From Luidia sarsii (lineage: Eukaryota; Echinodermata; Asteroidea; Paxillosida; Luidiidae): a stretch of DNA of 64,000 bases. The notes below the pieces were generated by a model that worked only from the letters and a program-made list of their open reading frames with translations, was not told where the DNA came from and did no database searches. This document shows positions 43,361 to 54,640 of this stretch, piece by piece. Where the stretch lies: contig OX465103.1 in assembly GCA_949987565.1 (NCBI GenBank), forward strand, positions 5,742,761 through 5,806,760, read 5' to 3'. The translations under genes and the position numbers were made by a program. Each line of letters begins with the position of its first letter. Position 1 is the first letter of the stretch.

Positions 43361-45115
43361 AAGATTTGAAGGTTTGCATGGTGGGAATACCAAGTAGGAG
43401 GTTTGCGGTGACACCATGTACAGTATATCATCTCTTAAGAGAAGGAGTATGGCTCTGAAAAGAGCCGGTAACTCACCATGTACATTGTACTTAATCTCTT
43501 AAGAGAAGGAGTATGGCTCTGAGAAGAGCCGGTAACTCACCATGTACATCATCTCTTAAGAGAAGGAGTATGGCTCTGAAAAGAGCCGGTAACTCACCAT
43601 GTACATCATCTCTTAAGAGAAGGAGTATGGCTCTGAAAAGAGCCGGTAACTCACCATGTACATCATCTCTTAAGAGAAGGAGTATGGCTCTGAAAAGAGC
43701 CGGTAACTCACCATGTACATCATCTCTTAAGAGAAGGAGTATGGCTCTGAGAAGAGCCGGTAACTCACCATGTACATCATCTCTTAAGAGAAGGAGTATG
43801 GCTCTGAAAAGAGCCGGTAACTCACCATGTACATAATCTCTTAAGAGAAGGAGTATGGCTCTGAAAAGAGCCGGTAACTCACCAAGTAAATCATCTCTTA
43901 AGAGAAGGAGTATGGCTCTGAAAAGAGCCGGTAACTCACCATGTACATCATCTCTTAAGAGAAGGAGTATGGCTCTGAAAAGAGCCGGTAACTCACCATG
44001 TACATCATCTCTTAAGAGAAGGAGTATGGCTCTGAAAAGAGCCGGTAACTCACCATGTAAATCATCTCTTAAGAGAAGGAGTATGGCTCTGAAAAGAGCC
44101 GGTAACTCACCATGTACATCATCTCTTAAGAGAAGGAGTATGGCTCTGAAAAGAGCTGGTAACTCACCATGTACATCATCTCTTAAGAGAAGGAGTGTGG
44201 CTCTGAAAAGAGCCGGTAACTCACCATGTACATCATCTCTTAAGAGAAGGAGTATGGCTCTGAAAAGAGCCGGTAACTCACCATGTACATAATCTCTTAA
44301 GAGAAGGAGTATGGCTCTGAAAAGAGCCGGTAACTCACCAAGTAAATCATCTCTTAAGAGAAGGAGTATGGCTCTGAAAAGAGCCGGTAACTCACCATGT
44401 ACATCATCTCTTAAGAGAAGGAGTATGGCTCTGAAAAGAGCCGGTAACTCACCATGTACATCATCTCTTAAGAGAAGGAGTATGGCTCTGAAAAGAGCCG
44501 GTAACTCACCATGTACATCATCTCTTAAGAGAAGGAGTATGGCTCTGAAAAGAGCCGGTAACTCACCATGTACATCATCTCTTAAGAGAAGGAGTATGGC
44601 TCTGAAAAGAGCCGGTAACTCACCATGTACATCATCTCTTAAGAGAAGGAGTATGGCTCTGAAAAGAGCCGGTAACTCACCATGTACATCATCTCTTAAG
44701 AGAAGGAGTATGGCTCTGAAAAGAGCCGGTAGCTCACCATGTACATCATCTCTTAAGAGAAGGAGTATGGCTCTGAAAAGAGCCGGTAACTCACCATGTA
44801 CATCATCTCTTAAGAGAAGGAGTATGGCTCTGAAAAGAGCCGGTAACTCACCATGTACATCATCTCTTAAGAGAAGGAGTATGGCTCTGAAAAGAGCCGG
44901 TAACTCACCATGTACATCATCTCTTAAGAGAAGGAGTATGGCTCTGAAAAGAGCCGGTAACTCACCATGCACATCATCTCTTAAGAGAAGGAGTATGGCT
45001 CTGAAAAGAGCCGGTAACTCACCATGCACATCATCTCTTAAGAGAAGGAGTATGGCTTGGAAGAGAGCCAGTAACTGGGCATTTTCGAGTGTGTACTCAG
45101 CCTATGCTCAGGAGA
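43361..45115. mobile_element. Family B element containing a 57-bp tandem expansion
   Basis: The left part has the family 3' end complement (AAGATTTGAAGGTTTGCATGG) and the diagnostic GGTTTGCGGTGACACCATGT (43402-). From 43433 to 45075 the subterminal 57 bp is repeated about 28 times: ATCTCTTAAGAGAAGGAG, TATGGCTCTGAAAAGAGCC, GGTAACTCACCATGTACATC. Each unit holds a 12-bp palindrome (TCTCTTAAGAGA) and a stem GGCTCT/AGAGCC. 57 is a multiple of three, giving frames of up to 512 codons (minus) and 272 (plus) with a 19-residue period. These are artefacts. Confidence 0.92.
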
Positions 45116-45119
45116 CGGT

Positions 45120-46260
45120 TGACTACTGACAATTTCACAAACCCTTCCCATTTTAAGTTGGGAGAGGCAGCATGGTTTCTGTGCATTGCCAATCATCTTG
45201 CGATTGGCCGCGAGTAACTATGACCTAGGCTGCAATCAACCGCAGATAACACGGTGGTGAAAATCAAGATGGAAACAGCAAAAAGGGATAAGTACAACTG
45301 CAACACCAACCAGAGCCTAGGCACAATTCACACTGGGCTTAGGACAAGGCTTTTGAGAAAAAAATGCTTATCATCAAGAACATTCGAAAGTAGGGAAGCA
45401 GACCGGCGCCACACTCATCAACACAAAACTACACTAGATATGCACTGGAGAAGTCGGGGTGGGGGATGACTTTTCAAGCCTCTACTCATACAGCACTAAT
45501 ACTACTCTAGATTAAGACAAAAAAATACTCTGTATGCATTCTATCAACTATGGAACTGATAAAACAATCTCAACAACATTCCACTATTGCACATCAGATG
45601 CGATTGCAAGATACGTGTAATCTTCTCCAGGTAAAAACAAAAAGATGGCCAGAAAAAAAAAGCAGACAAAATGACGCACAAAAAAGTAGCTTGGATGGAT
45701 GATACAATGTAGTTCATCATCTAACATTTGTTCAGTTTGAGGCACATACAGTAACTCATGACATGCTAAAAAAAATTGTTATTTCCATTGGGCCATGAGT
45801 TGCTTAGCTTGCAATTTTGTTTTTATTTATTTAAAAGCGTTATGCATCTCTTTTCAGTGAAGTTTTAGTTCCAAAATCCTTTCTTGAGCAAGTTTGCCCA
45901 AAATAAAACAAATACACAAAATCCCAAAGCAGGGATATTACAAATAGCAAATAATCATGCTCCAAAATGCCAATGATTGAGGTTGATTGAAAAGTTCACA
46001 AGTAATACTTGTGTACTTTTCTAACTCTTAGCACTTGCAATTATTTTTTGAATGGAATTATTTGTTTTTACTTCATCTTTTTTTTTAAACAAGAAAAATT
46101 GGACTGGTCCAGCAGTGTGACAAGTGGGTACTTACCGACTGCAGACTGGGTACAGTTTGCATTTGATTGGGTTTACTTAGGGTGTTTTGTGTGTATTGTG
46201 AATGGGGACAGCTGGGTACTGGTTGGGTACCACCCCACTGCTGTAAGGACTGGGTGTTAA
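45120..46260. other. Probable kinase intron or 3' region; last exon not found
   Basis: AT-rich sequence between the last identified kinase exon and the 57-bp array. I searched for a phase-1 exon ending in RRQS(M/L)LF and found none. Confidence 0.4.
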
Positions 46261-46267
46261 GACTCAC

Positions 46268-46345
46268 CTTGCCCCTGTACCCCTGATGATCTGATGCCCG
46301 GATCCTTTTCCAGTTTGCACTCCGGGAGCTCAAATATCGATTGCT
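46268..46345 (-). CDS. PCTAIRE kinase exon g (C-terminal tail)
   Basis: 78 nt, from GCAACAG|AG to CAAG|GTGAGT, entering in phase 1 and leaving in phase 1. It encodes E, then QSIFELPECKLEKDPGIRSS and GVQGQ. SIF.L.E..L.KDPG.R.S is the tail motif of CDK16/17/18. One further short exon should follow. In vertebrates the tail ends in a basic, Ser-containing RRQSMLF-like stretch; I could not find it between 46268 and about 35000. Confidence 0.88.
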
Positions 46346-46570
46346 CTGTTGCCAGAAAATAAAAGTAAAAACAGGACAAACTTGATTATGGAAGACACAG
46401 TTGGGAGAATGATTCTTAAAAATGTCAAACTGTCCATTATTTGCACTGTAGTGAAACCTAGAACTGTGTCTCTGTATAAACCTTTCTGAAAGGTTCAGAA
46501 CAGATCCAAACAACAGAACTGCAATCCTCTTAAGACCGAATGAAAATGTTCTTAACTGACTCAAAGTGCC

Positions 46571-46668
46571 ACTTCCTCCGTGTACATGTATCTGTTTTGT
46601 CCTTGTCACTCTGCCTTTGAGAAAGGTCCTCCTAGGATCGAAACATCAGGCCCACTAAATTTTAAGAT
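46571..46668. mobile_element. Family A right half
   Basis: CTTCCTCCGTGTACATGTAT, CTGTTTTGTCCTTGTCACTC, TGCCTTTGAGAAAGGTCC, TCCTAGGATCGAAACATCAG: nearly identical to the right arm at 11100-11190. It lies in a kinase intron. Confidence 0.75.
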
Positions 46669-46777
46669 TAGGAGGGCCTGACATTTCAGTCCTAACAAGA
46701 TCTTTCAGCCTACCGTATGAGAGAAGTCCCACAGGGATCAGGACCTGTGGACATTCTTAGTCTTTGATTCAATAAGG

Positions 46778-46885
46778 GGTTGCCCTACTCGACGCACACT
46801 GTATGCTCAGCGCTCTGCACGATTGCCTGCTGGAAGCAAGGTGAAGGCAGGCAATCGGGCAAGGCACTGAGCACAGGTACAAGCC
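46778..46885. mobile_element. Dispersed repeat with internal inverted repeat
   Basis: GGTTGCCCTACTCGACGCAC, CTCAGCGCTCTGCACGATTG CCTGC, then GCAGGCAATCGGGCAAGGCACTGAG inverted. Related single copies lie at 4410, 6350, 6945 and 32340. Confidence 0.5.
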
Positions 46886-46925
46886 CTCATCCAATGACAT
46901 TCCAGGGGCTTGACTTTCCACTTAC

Positions 46926-47016
46926 CATCGCCGAGTTTTGAGATGTGAGGACCGAAACAGTTGAAGCAGGGATGCCTCATGGCATCGTTGGCTGATATTC
47001 TGTTCTTGCCTTGGTA
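46926..47016 (-). CDS. PCTAIRE kinase exon f
   Basis: 91 nt, from GTCTAG|TAC to GATG|GTAAGT, phase 0 to 1. It encodes YQGKNRISANDAMRHPCFNC and FGPHISKLGD, aligning with vertebrate YESKKRVSAEEAMKHVYFRSLGPRIHALPE. This is the end of the kinase fold (the RISA..A..H..F pattern common to CDKs) and the beginning of the tail. It is more diverged than the upstream exons but collinear with the family. Confidence 0.9.
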
Positions 47017-47099
47017 CTAGACATCAGACAAACGAACGAATGAGAGAACAAGAGAAGTGCAGATCAGTATTGACACCTTTTGTTTGCTACCAACATCAC

Positions 47100-47730
47100 A
47101 TTGCACTGGGGTGCCTAGTAATGGGACCATTGTTTCAAGGATGGGAGGAGGTTCATGGAGATAGATGAGGATGCAATGGCCATCATTCAATGGTTGTGTT
47201 GCTATGCATCGGGCCCTCCGAATCTGAGCGACACCGTCGTCAAAGTTTTAAACAAAGATACTTTTCAGCCAACCACAAAACAATATGTAAATTGTCGCAG
47301 AAAAAAAAAGACGCACGATTGTGCCAGGTTTGTTTCGCTTGTACACAAAGTGTACTCTTATTGATCTGTTTCATCGCGTTTTTATTGTTCCAGAGTATTT
47401 AGTGAGCTTTTAAAATGGTATATTGCCAGTGGTGCTGCGAGGTAGTGCGAGGTACACTGCCCCTCGAAAGTTATAGCGCACCCACTGCACAATTTTTGAT
47501 GAAACCCCCCCACAACAAAATTGAGCTTTTGTATAGCCCCTCCTTCACTCCCCTTCTCAGGATGTATCTTTCATCACACCCAGGGTATCCTCCACCTAGC
47601 ACATGTGCGGTGTTCATTTCACATGCGCAATCTAGATCCCACATCGGCACACGCGCAGTGTACATCCCACTGAAGCGTGTGGGTTTTGTTGCCACCGATC
47701 TGAGCTTCAATCGGTATCTGGGAGGCTGCT
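47100..47730. other. Kinase intron, no exon seen
   Basis: Intron between exon e (donor at 47733) and exon f (acceptor at 47017). It contains no recognisable element apart from two GCGAGGTA repeats near 47440. Confidence 0.6.
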
Positions 47731-47733
47731 GAC

Positions 47734-47980
47734 CTGTAGTAGTTTGCTGAGGAGGTTCTGGCCGTCCACGTCCAGGCGGGGCGCGTGGTTGACCAGCGGC
47801 TCCCGCCGGTATCGATGGAAGTTGTAGGAGAGGAACTCGTTGTTGGAGCTGATGTCGGGCCAGGTCTCGTCGGTGGGCGTGCCCAGGACCTTCCAGATCA
47901 GGTGGAGCTCGTCCTCCACCGTGGAGCCGGGAAACAGCGGTCGGCCCGAGACCATCTCGTAGAAGATGCAACCGACGCCC
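47734..47980 (-). CDS. PCTAIRE kinase exon e (C-lobe)
   Basis: 247 nt. It completes the Trp codon, then [40 protein letters not shown] and [14 protein letters not shown], and ends [19 protein letters not shown] with CTACAG|GTCAGC, phase 0. This is the CDK C-lobe with the VGCIF.EM and [12 protein letters not shown] signatures. The acceptor is CCAACCATCAG. From 47988 outward, 7 bp beyond the exon and within this acceptor region, the sense strand is an unbroken CTTCCCCTCTCT-type repeat of about 570 nt. Long open frames running from this exon into the repeat are artefacts. Confidence 0.95.
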
Positions 47981-47987
47981 CTGATGG

Positions 47988-48560
47988 TTGGAGGGGGAGG
48001 GGGAGGGGAGGGGAAGAGAGAGGGGAAGAGAGAGGGGAAGAGAGAGAAGAGAGAGGGGAGGAGAGAGGGGAAGAGAGAGTGGGGAAGAGAGAGAGGGGAA
48101 GAGAGAGAGGGGAAGAGAGAGGGGAAGAGAGAGGGGAAGAGAGAGGGGAAGAGAGAGAGGGGAAGAGAGAGAGGGGAAGAGAGGGGGGAAGAGAGAGGGG
48201 AAGAGAGAGGGGAAGAGAGAGAGAGGGGAAGAGAGAGAGGGGAAGAGAGAGGGGAAGAGAGAGGGGAAGAGAGAGGGGAAGAGAGAGGGGAAGAGAGAGG
48301 GGAAGAGAGGGGGGAAGAGAGAGGGGAAGAGAGAGGGGAAGAGAGAGAGGGGAAGAGAGAGAGGGGAAGAGAGAGGGGAAGAGAGAGGGGAAGAGAGAGG
48401 GGAAGAGAGAGAGGGGAAGAGAGAGAGGGGAAGAGAGAGGGGAAGAGAGAGAGAGGGGAAGAGAGAGGGGAAGACAGAGAGAGGGGAAAGGAGAGGGGAA
48501 GAGAGAGGGGAAGAGAGAGGGGAAGAGAGAGGGGAAGAGAGAGGGAAAGAGAGAGGGTAA
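47988..48560. repeat. Polypurine (plus) / polypyrimidine (sense) repeat next to a kinase exon
   Basis: About 570 bp of GGGGAAGAGAGA units (10, 12 and 14 bp variants) with virtually no plus-strand pyrimidine. On the transcribed strand sense it is CUUCCCCUCUCU. It begins 7 bp upstream of exon e in sense orientation and so includes the polypyrimidine tract of that 3' splice site. Confidence 0.97.
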
Positions 48561-48659
48561 GGCAAGGTAATAAATATTCAATGGAGGAATACAATCAGTC
48601 TAAGGGGCTGTTGGAGCATCATCGGAAAGGACTGGTAGGGATTGCAGTTTGAGGCCCTT

Positions 48660-51200
48660 TTATGAATCCTGGGTTCAGGCTCAGGGTTCAGGCTCAGGAA
48701 ATACTGGTCATGGGGAGGGGAGGGGAGGGAAGGGGAGGGGAGGAGGGACTCTTGCCCTCGTTAATCTTTTGGCCGATGCTCCGTCGGCCAAAAGAACATC
48801 AGCTTGTTTCCGGTGCTTTTAATCTAAAGCCGCACTCTGCTACAACTCCCGAGTAGTAGAGTTGTAGACAAATACAAAATGCACCATTGGTGTAGCGCAA
48901 TTAAACTGCTTGCCAGCTAGACTGCTCTCACAGTTACTGTACACAGGTCTAATGATTCAATACTTGCAGAGTGGAAAGTAACATGACACGTAATGATCTC
49001 CCATCCTTGCTCTTTCTGTCCTCCCTATTCTGCCGTTGTGAGTGGCCCTGCCAAGATTGAATCATCAGCCCCTCTGGTTAGTGTGTGCGTGAGTGAGAGC
49101 GGAGCTGGGGGTTGGGACGGCAGCACCTTTAAATCCCTTCCAAACACAACCACCTTTGCACGCCAGGGGCCGGGGACTGGAACATGTCATGTAACGTGCT
49201 GTGGAAATCTCAAATATCTGTCGGCCCCGGGGCCGTCGCTGAAATAAGCTTCCAAGTCTAGTTAACCTATATCTATACCTATATCTATACCTATATTCCC
49301 CGGAGGCAAAAGATCTCGACCCAGCTCACTGAACAACGCACATGCAGTTTGGATCAAGGAACCTTACACTAATGCTGCGCTAATCCCTCGGAAACACGGT
49401 GCAACATCGCTCTCCCTCCCTGGCTATTCCTGAGGCCTTTTGGGTATAAATCCTCGAGAAGACGGCCAAAATGTGAAGCCAATACCTTCTAGATGAACAC
49501 CAATTGCAAGAATGACCCTCATCCCAGGGCACTTCGCAGGGACACTGGTGTGTTACTCTTTCATGTGTTTTGAAACACACGTAGGAAAGGGAAAACTTGA
49601 TTAAAAAACAACAACCCCCCCCCCAAACCAATTCGTGATTGGATGCTCTCGTCAATCAGTGGAACATTCTCTCCAGAGATACAGTATAGCATGTCTGCTC
49701 TATCAAAGTTTGCTCTAATCAAAGAAATTTGCTCACTGTGCTTGACAAGGGAGAAACCCAAGAGAGCTCTTTAAAACCCCCCCTTCTTCAACCCCCCCCC
49801 CCACAAAAAATAAATAATAATAATCAGAGAAGCATAGGGTACAATGAATATCATTAGTCATAATATGATTTTTCGTCGAGGAGAGAGTGCTTCAACAAGA
49901 AAAAATAAAAATCCCTAACTTGCAAAGCGCTATCTTTGATGCTGTGCCCCAATTTGTGAAAATGCCTCAGCAGTGCGTTATCCTCTTCTGGAGTGATGGA
50001 GCAATTTGAAGGTACAGTGGAGCATTACACTGCTCACTTTGCTAGACAAGACATAACATAACCCAACAGTCCTGAAGAACCCACTCCCCCTAAAAAATAA
50101 AAAAAATAAAAAAAAATATAAAAAAAGCCGGAACAGCCTACAGTCCATGCTCATCAATTTGGTCTTGCCAATCCTCACCGAAACCTACAACCAAGGGCAG
50201 TTCCTAGAGCAATTTTCTCCGAGAGAGAACTTCAGCCCAGCCTATTGCCGCATGAGCTGTCTGGGACGTCAAAAAATAAAAAAAATAAAAAAAAATATAA
50301 AAAAAGCCGGAACAGCCTACAGTCCATGCTCATCAATTTGGTCTTGCCAATCCTCACCGAAACCTACAACCAAGGGCAGTTCCTAGAGCAATTTTCTCCG
50401 AGAGAGAACTTCAGCCCAGCCTATTGCCGCATGAGCTGTCTGGGACGTCATTTATCGAAACGACCGGTGGCGTCAGGGGAGAAGTGCATGCAGCCCCATG
50501 CCCCCCCCCCCCATCCACAAAGGCTACTAGACACAGCTGCCATTCAAGCGCTCCGTCGACCATAGCCCTAACAGCGCACCCAAGAGGGACGAGACACTGT
50601 TGATTCATTTCTGTTACCAGTGAATTACCTCCCCCCCTCCTCCTCATCCCATTTATCCTTACTGCTCCCTCCTCCTTTGACAGGGCAGAAGAAAGCATAT
50701 CAGATCCTGAATCACATGATAGATGAAGGCTTGGGGGACCTGGGGGGGGGGGAGACAAGTCTCGAGGGTACCGTTAACAACATGGTCTCGCATGAGTTGG
50801 GATTATGAGACTTAGTATGAGCACAAGCAGTCAGGCACCAGACATTTTCTTAAAATATAGGCTCTTTGATATTTTGAATTTTCAGTTTTCCTTCTTCCTT
50901 TTTTTTTTTTTTTTTGTGGGGGGAGGGGGGGGGGATGGTGTGTGTGGAATATATTGGTGAATCTTACATGTACATGTACATGTACTTGTGTTTTAGGCTT
51001 CAGGCACAGGGCAGACGGAATTATCCCCTGGGGGAATGGAAGGAGGTGTGGGGTGGAGGTTGTACCTCGGTCTGGTGCCCTGGGGGGGGAGGGGGGGGGA
51101 GGAGGGGTGGGATGGAGGTTGTACCCTTAGTCTGGTAGCCTAGGGAGTGAAGGGGTACATGTAGGTAGTAGGTTGTATGTTGGTCTGGTACCCCATATGC
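48660..51200. other. Kinase intron with minor repeats
   Basis: Contains a (GGGGA) run at 48711-48748, a (TATACC/TATATC) run at 49262-49300, the 179-bp duplication (50092-50449) and GT/G-rich repeats at 51020-51180 (GGAGGTTGTACC ... GTCTGGT, three times). No exon seen. Confidence 0.5.
50092..50449. repeat. 179-bp tandem duplication
   Basis: Two copies (50092-50270 and 50271-50449) that look identical by eye, each from the AAAAATAAAA run through AAAGCCGGAACAGCCTACAG to GAGCTGTCTGGGACGTC. Confidence 0.9.
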
Positions 51201-51213
51201 TTACCACACTTAC

Positions 51214-51334
51214 CACATGTCAATGGAGGTGGAGTACTCTGTGCTGCCTAGTAGGACATCCGGGGGCCGGTACCAGAGGGTGACCACCTCGTTGGAAAAC
51301 GTTTTGCTGGGGACGGACTTTGCTCGGGCCAACC
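51214..51334 (-). CDS. PCTAIRE kinase exon d (activation segment)
   Basis: 121 nt, from ATACTGCAG|GG to ATGTG|GTAAGT. It completes the Gly of DFG, then [20 protein letters not shown], then [19 protein letters not shown] and the first two bases of Trp. [26 protein letters not shown] is the PCTAIRE-type activation loop. The YRPP and DMW(G) motifs of the P+1 loop and helix F are present. Confidence 0.94.
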
Positions 51335-51394
51335 CTGCAGTATCGAGGAAATTAATGTGGCCAAAGAGAGGGTGACCAAGTTGACCTGCCTAAC

Positions 51395-51500
51395 AATGCA
51401 TCATACAGTGTACTTGTAACTCAACTTAGAGATGGATAACCCATCAGAACAAACAGGTCAAATAGGTCATATGGTTTTTACGCCTTGCTAGTCGTCCAGG
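51395..51500 (+). repeat. Dispersed repeat shared with 62805-62880
   Basis: AATGCATCAT ... TAACTCAACTTAGAGATG, GATAACCCATCAGAAC ... AGGTCATATGGTTTTTA matches the 62.8-kb copy (TAACTCAACTTATGATG, AATAACCCATC, AGGTCGTATGGTTTCTA). Confidence 0.55.
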
Positions 51501-51904
51501 AATTGGTCTTGAATAACGACACATTTGATGATCATTGACCACAATTCAAGTCCTTGTATTGGATTATGCAGGCTTATTGCATGCATTCTATAGCAGACTA
51601 GCAACATGTAAATAATGCGACTTCTGCTCAAAGTGTCTCGTGTGGGATTGACAGGCATAAGTGTACGAATGGTTCTCGTACGATCGAAGCATCAGGCATT
51701 TCATTTTAGTAAAAAAGGAAGAAATTTAAGCGATTCCTTTCAGAGCATACTGGGTCCTCAAAATTATTTCTTGAGGTCGGGAAAGCTTACAGGTTGTGAA
51801 TGCCATTTGAACAGCACTCAGTCAATGAGAGATTTGTGAGTGAATTTCTCTGGGTATTTTTTTGGGGGGGGGGGGGGGGGGTGGGGGAGCTAAGAAAAAC
51901 TGAA

Positions 51905-52160
51905 ACTGTACAAAATTGTAGTTAGTGGCCTAACATTTCGATCCTAGCAGGACCTTAATCAGAGGCTTTCATTTAGCCTCTGATTTTACTACAGGTCCAA
52001 CGGGTCGGTTCTTGAAATGTAATACGAAAAAGGTTGCAAACTGCTAACCGACTGAGATCAAAATGCAGATCTGACAAATTTGGCAGGCCGGAGGTTTTGA
52101 TCCCATCACAGGCCCCTGAGAAGGGTCCTACTCAGAGCGAAACCTCCGGCCATCGACATT
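51905..52160. mobile_element. Two diverged family A copies
   Basis: 51920-51985: CCTAACATTTCGATCCTAGC, AGGACCTTAATCAGAGG with a short inverted partner. 52030-52155: GTTGCAAACTGCTAACCGAC ... GGAGGTTTTGATCCC ... GGGTCCTACTCAGAGCGAAA CCTCC, a complete but diverged hairpin. Confidence 0.6.
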
Positions 52161-52779
52161 TCCCCCAAACTCAAATAAATCACTTCTCCCCTACACTGTG
52201 CAGGGATGAGGCACACAAGTTATTCTGTCAAAAACGAAAAGAAAGAAAGAAGAAAGGTGGGGCAGGGGTTCTGGAAAGACAGAAGTGGAAGTTCGCAGAA
52301 AACGGAAAAAAGAAAGAAAGATGGGAACTGTGATGGAGTGCGACGTAAATGTAGGGTGCATTGTGAGTGCAGTAAAAACAGGAAATCAAGTCCATTAGGC
52401 ACACCATACTGTACTTGCAGGACATCTCAAAGGTTTGGGGTTGAAGTCTTAGGTTCAAGCCTGGGGAGTAGTCTTTCACTCAAGCCCCACCATACAATTT
52501 ACAGGTTTTTTTTTTAAAGGGGGTGGTGTTGTCTTCAAGCTGAAACACCCTTCTATGCAGAAAAGTGTTTCGTGGAATAGTCTTTTGCTCAAGTCTGAAG
52601 TCTGAGGTGTAGTCTTTCACTCCAGTCACAGCATACTGTCCTTTCACACCTCAGAGCTCAAGCTGCAGTTAACTGGCAACAGCACCTCAATGGGACGTGA
52701 GGCTTAGTCTTTTCTCAAGCCACAGTATATTTCTATTAGTTGTCGTGTAGTCTAGGTATTTTTTGCCTTTGCCTTTGAG

Positions 52780-52890
52780 CATGTTGAGAGAGGTCCGACT
52801 AGGATCGAAATGTCAGGCCTTCTAACTTTTCAGATTTATGAATTGCAGGTAATTTTAGTCAGTGAGCAGATGGCAACAGTTTTTGTTTGT
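52780..52890. mobile_element. Family A right half
   Basis: GAGAGAGGTCCGACTAGGATC, GAAATGTCAGGCCTTCTAAC, TTTTCAGATTTATGAATTGC: the same subtype as position 1-85. Confidence 0.7.
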
Positions 52891-53489
52891 ACCTTAGGTT
52901 TTTTTTATGGGTTTTTGGTTGGTGTTTTGGGGGGCATTAGCCTTCTGTAGCATTCATTTTCCCAATAACAAATCATTGCCCTTGGGGGTGACATGCTCTG
53001 AAGAGACTGGTTTCCATGGCAACTGATATATTATTAGCCTGGTGCATTAGGGAGGCGAGTTCTCCGCTCGTCGCTGCCTCATGAATACGCTGACCTTCTG
53101 GCCAGGCAAATTAATGGCGTTGACTGTGGTCGGTCCACTCTCGGTTGTCAGATGGGAGTGGGGAGATTGGAGAAGGTGGGTAGGGCTGAGTGTGGGTTTG
53201 CGGGGATTTGTCACTTGATCAGAGGATTAAAGGGCCATGGAGAATAGCCAAATACAATATTTATTTTTAAAAAAAGAAGAAGAAAGGGACTGAATGAAAA
53301 AAAAAATGAAAATGGGATTGGGACATTTACAAGTTAGGATTAGGATTAAATAAACTCTGTGGGGGGGGGGGATGACCAAGATTCAAGCTGATTGGATCGG
53401 TTGATAAAGGGAAGAAGCTGATCATCAAATAACAAAACAAAAACCAATTCAATGATCAAAGTTGACTTTATAATTAATCTGGAGTGATA

Positions 53490-53625
53490 TACAAAGAATG
53501 TTGCAAACTGCTAACTGATTAAAATGACCACAAACATATAGGACCTGAGTATTTAGACGTATATCGAAACATAAATGTAAATTTGACATTTCTGGCAGGA
53601 CCTTTCTCAAAGGCATAAAGCTTTT
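53490..53625. mobile_element. Family A copy, diverged
   Basis: GTGATATACAAAGAATGTTG, CAAACTGCTAACTGATTAAA ... ATTTCTGGCAGGACCTTTCT CAAAGGC. Confidence 0.6.
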
Positions 53626-53744
53626 ATTGTAATAGATACATGTATAATCAATATAAAGTGAACTGGAAGTTAATAGGTGACTTTGTGATCAAAGGAGGAG
53701 GGGACCCTACTTCTGTAGCAGACGGCTCTACCGAAAGCAGTAAG

Positions 53745-53947
53745 CTTGAGTTCAATGTGGAAAGGTTAAGGTGACACCCTGTGAGACATCTCTTTCGAGA
53801 TGGGAGCATGGCTCTGAAAAGACCCAGTTAAGAGATACCGGCTCTCTTCAGACATGACTTACAGTACATGTACACTGTAGTGCACAGTGTCATCACAAAC
53901 CTAATGTACATGTACTTCCACCATGCAAACCTCCACTCTCAAGTTCA
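53745..53947 (+). mobile_element. Family B copy with degenerate 10-bp flanking repeats
   Basis: GGTTAAGGTGACACCCTGTG, CATGGCTCTGAAAAGACCC, then the inverted partner and the end CCACCATGCAAACCTCCACT. CTTGAGTTCA (53745-53754) and CTCAAGTTCA (53938-53947) agree at 8 of 10 positions, compatible with an old target duplication. Confidence 0.55.
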
Positions 53948-54013
53948 CCCTTGTCCTGGGCTGACTTGAGAGAAGAGAAAGGGGCGAGGGGGTAGGGATG
54001 ACCGGGGGTGTTA

Positions 54014-54241
<228 letters not shown>

Positions 54242-54274
54242 TTAAAACGATGTACTGTATAACTATTGGGGTGG

Positions 54275-54435
54275 CTGGGGTGGCCCCACCCCGGCATGGA
54301 CTGGTTGACTACTAGGGAAGGCCACCATCTAAGGGCTGGATACATGTAGCTCAGATGGAAGAGCACTGGTACATTAATCCAGGGGTCTTGGGTTTAAGTC
54401 CTGGTCTAGTCAAAGTTATCTTTCCAAATCTTTCA
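54275..54435 (+). mobile_element. tRNA-Lys-derived SINE
   Basis: GGCCCCACCCCGGCATGGAC leader, then GGGCTGGATACATGTAGCTC (a 7-8 bp insertion in the A-box region), AGAGCACTGGTACATTAATC, GGTCTTGGGTTTAAGTCCTG, TCTAGTCAAAGTTATCTTTCC. It lies in a kinase intron, antisense to the gene. Confidence 0.75.
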
Positions 54436-54539
54436 GTTTGTAAAGTTCGGATTTTGGTTGAGTGGCATGAGATTCAGGGAAGGTCCATAAGAGTGATGTG
54501 ACTTACACATGTAATAGTGATGCAGTTTTGTAACATATT

Positions 54540-54640
54540 CAAACTCATGCTCAAACTCAAAGTCATATTCCTACTCATGCTCAAACTCAAAGTCATATTC
54601 CTACTCATGCTCAAACTCAAAGTCAAATTCCTACTCGTAC
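54540..54640. repeat. 30-bp tandem repeat, three copies
   Basis: CTCATGCTCAAACTCAAAGT CATATTCCTA three times, with related CTCATACT/CTCAAACT pieces to 54745. Confidence 0.9.

Noticed and set aside
43491..45129. Open frames of 512 codons (minus) and 145-272 codons (plus) with 19-residue repeats
   Set aside because: They come from a 57-bp tandem array; the period is a multiple of three and frames are open on both strands. There is no other coding signal.
47471..48594. Long frames combining kinase sequence with Ser/Pro/Leu repeats
   Set aside because: Only 47734-47980 is exon. The rest is the adjacent pyrimidine repeat read through the splice acceptor.
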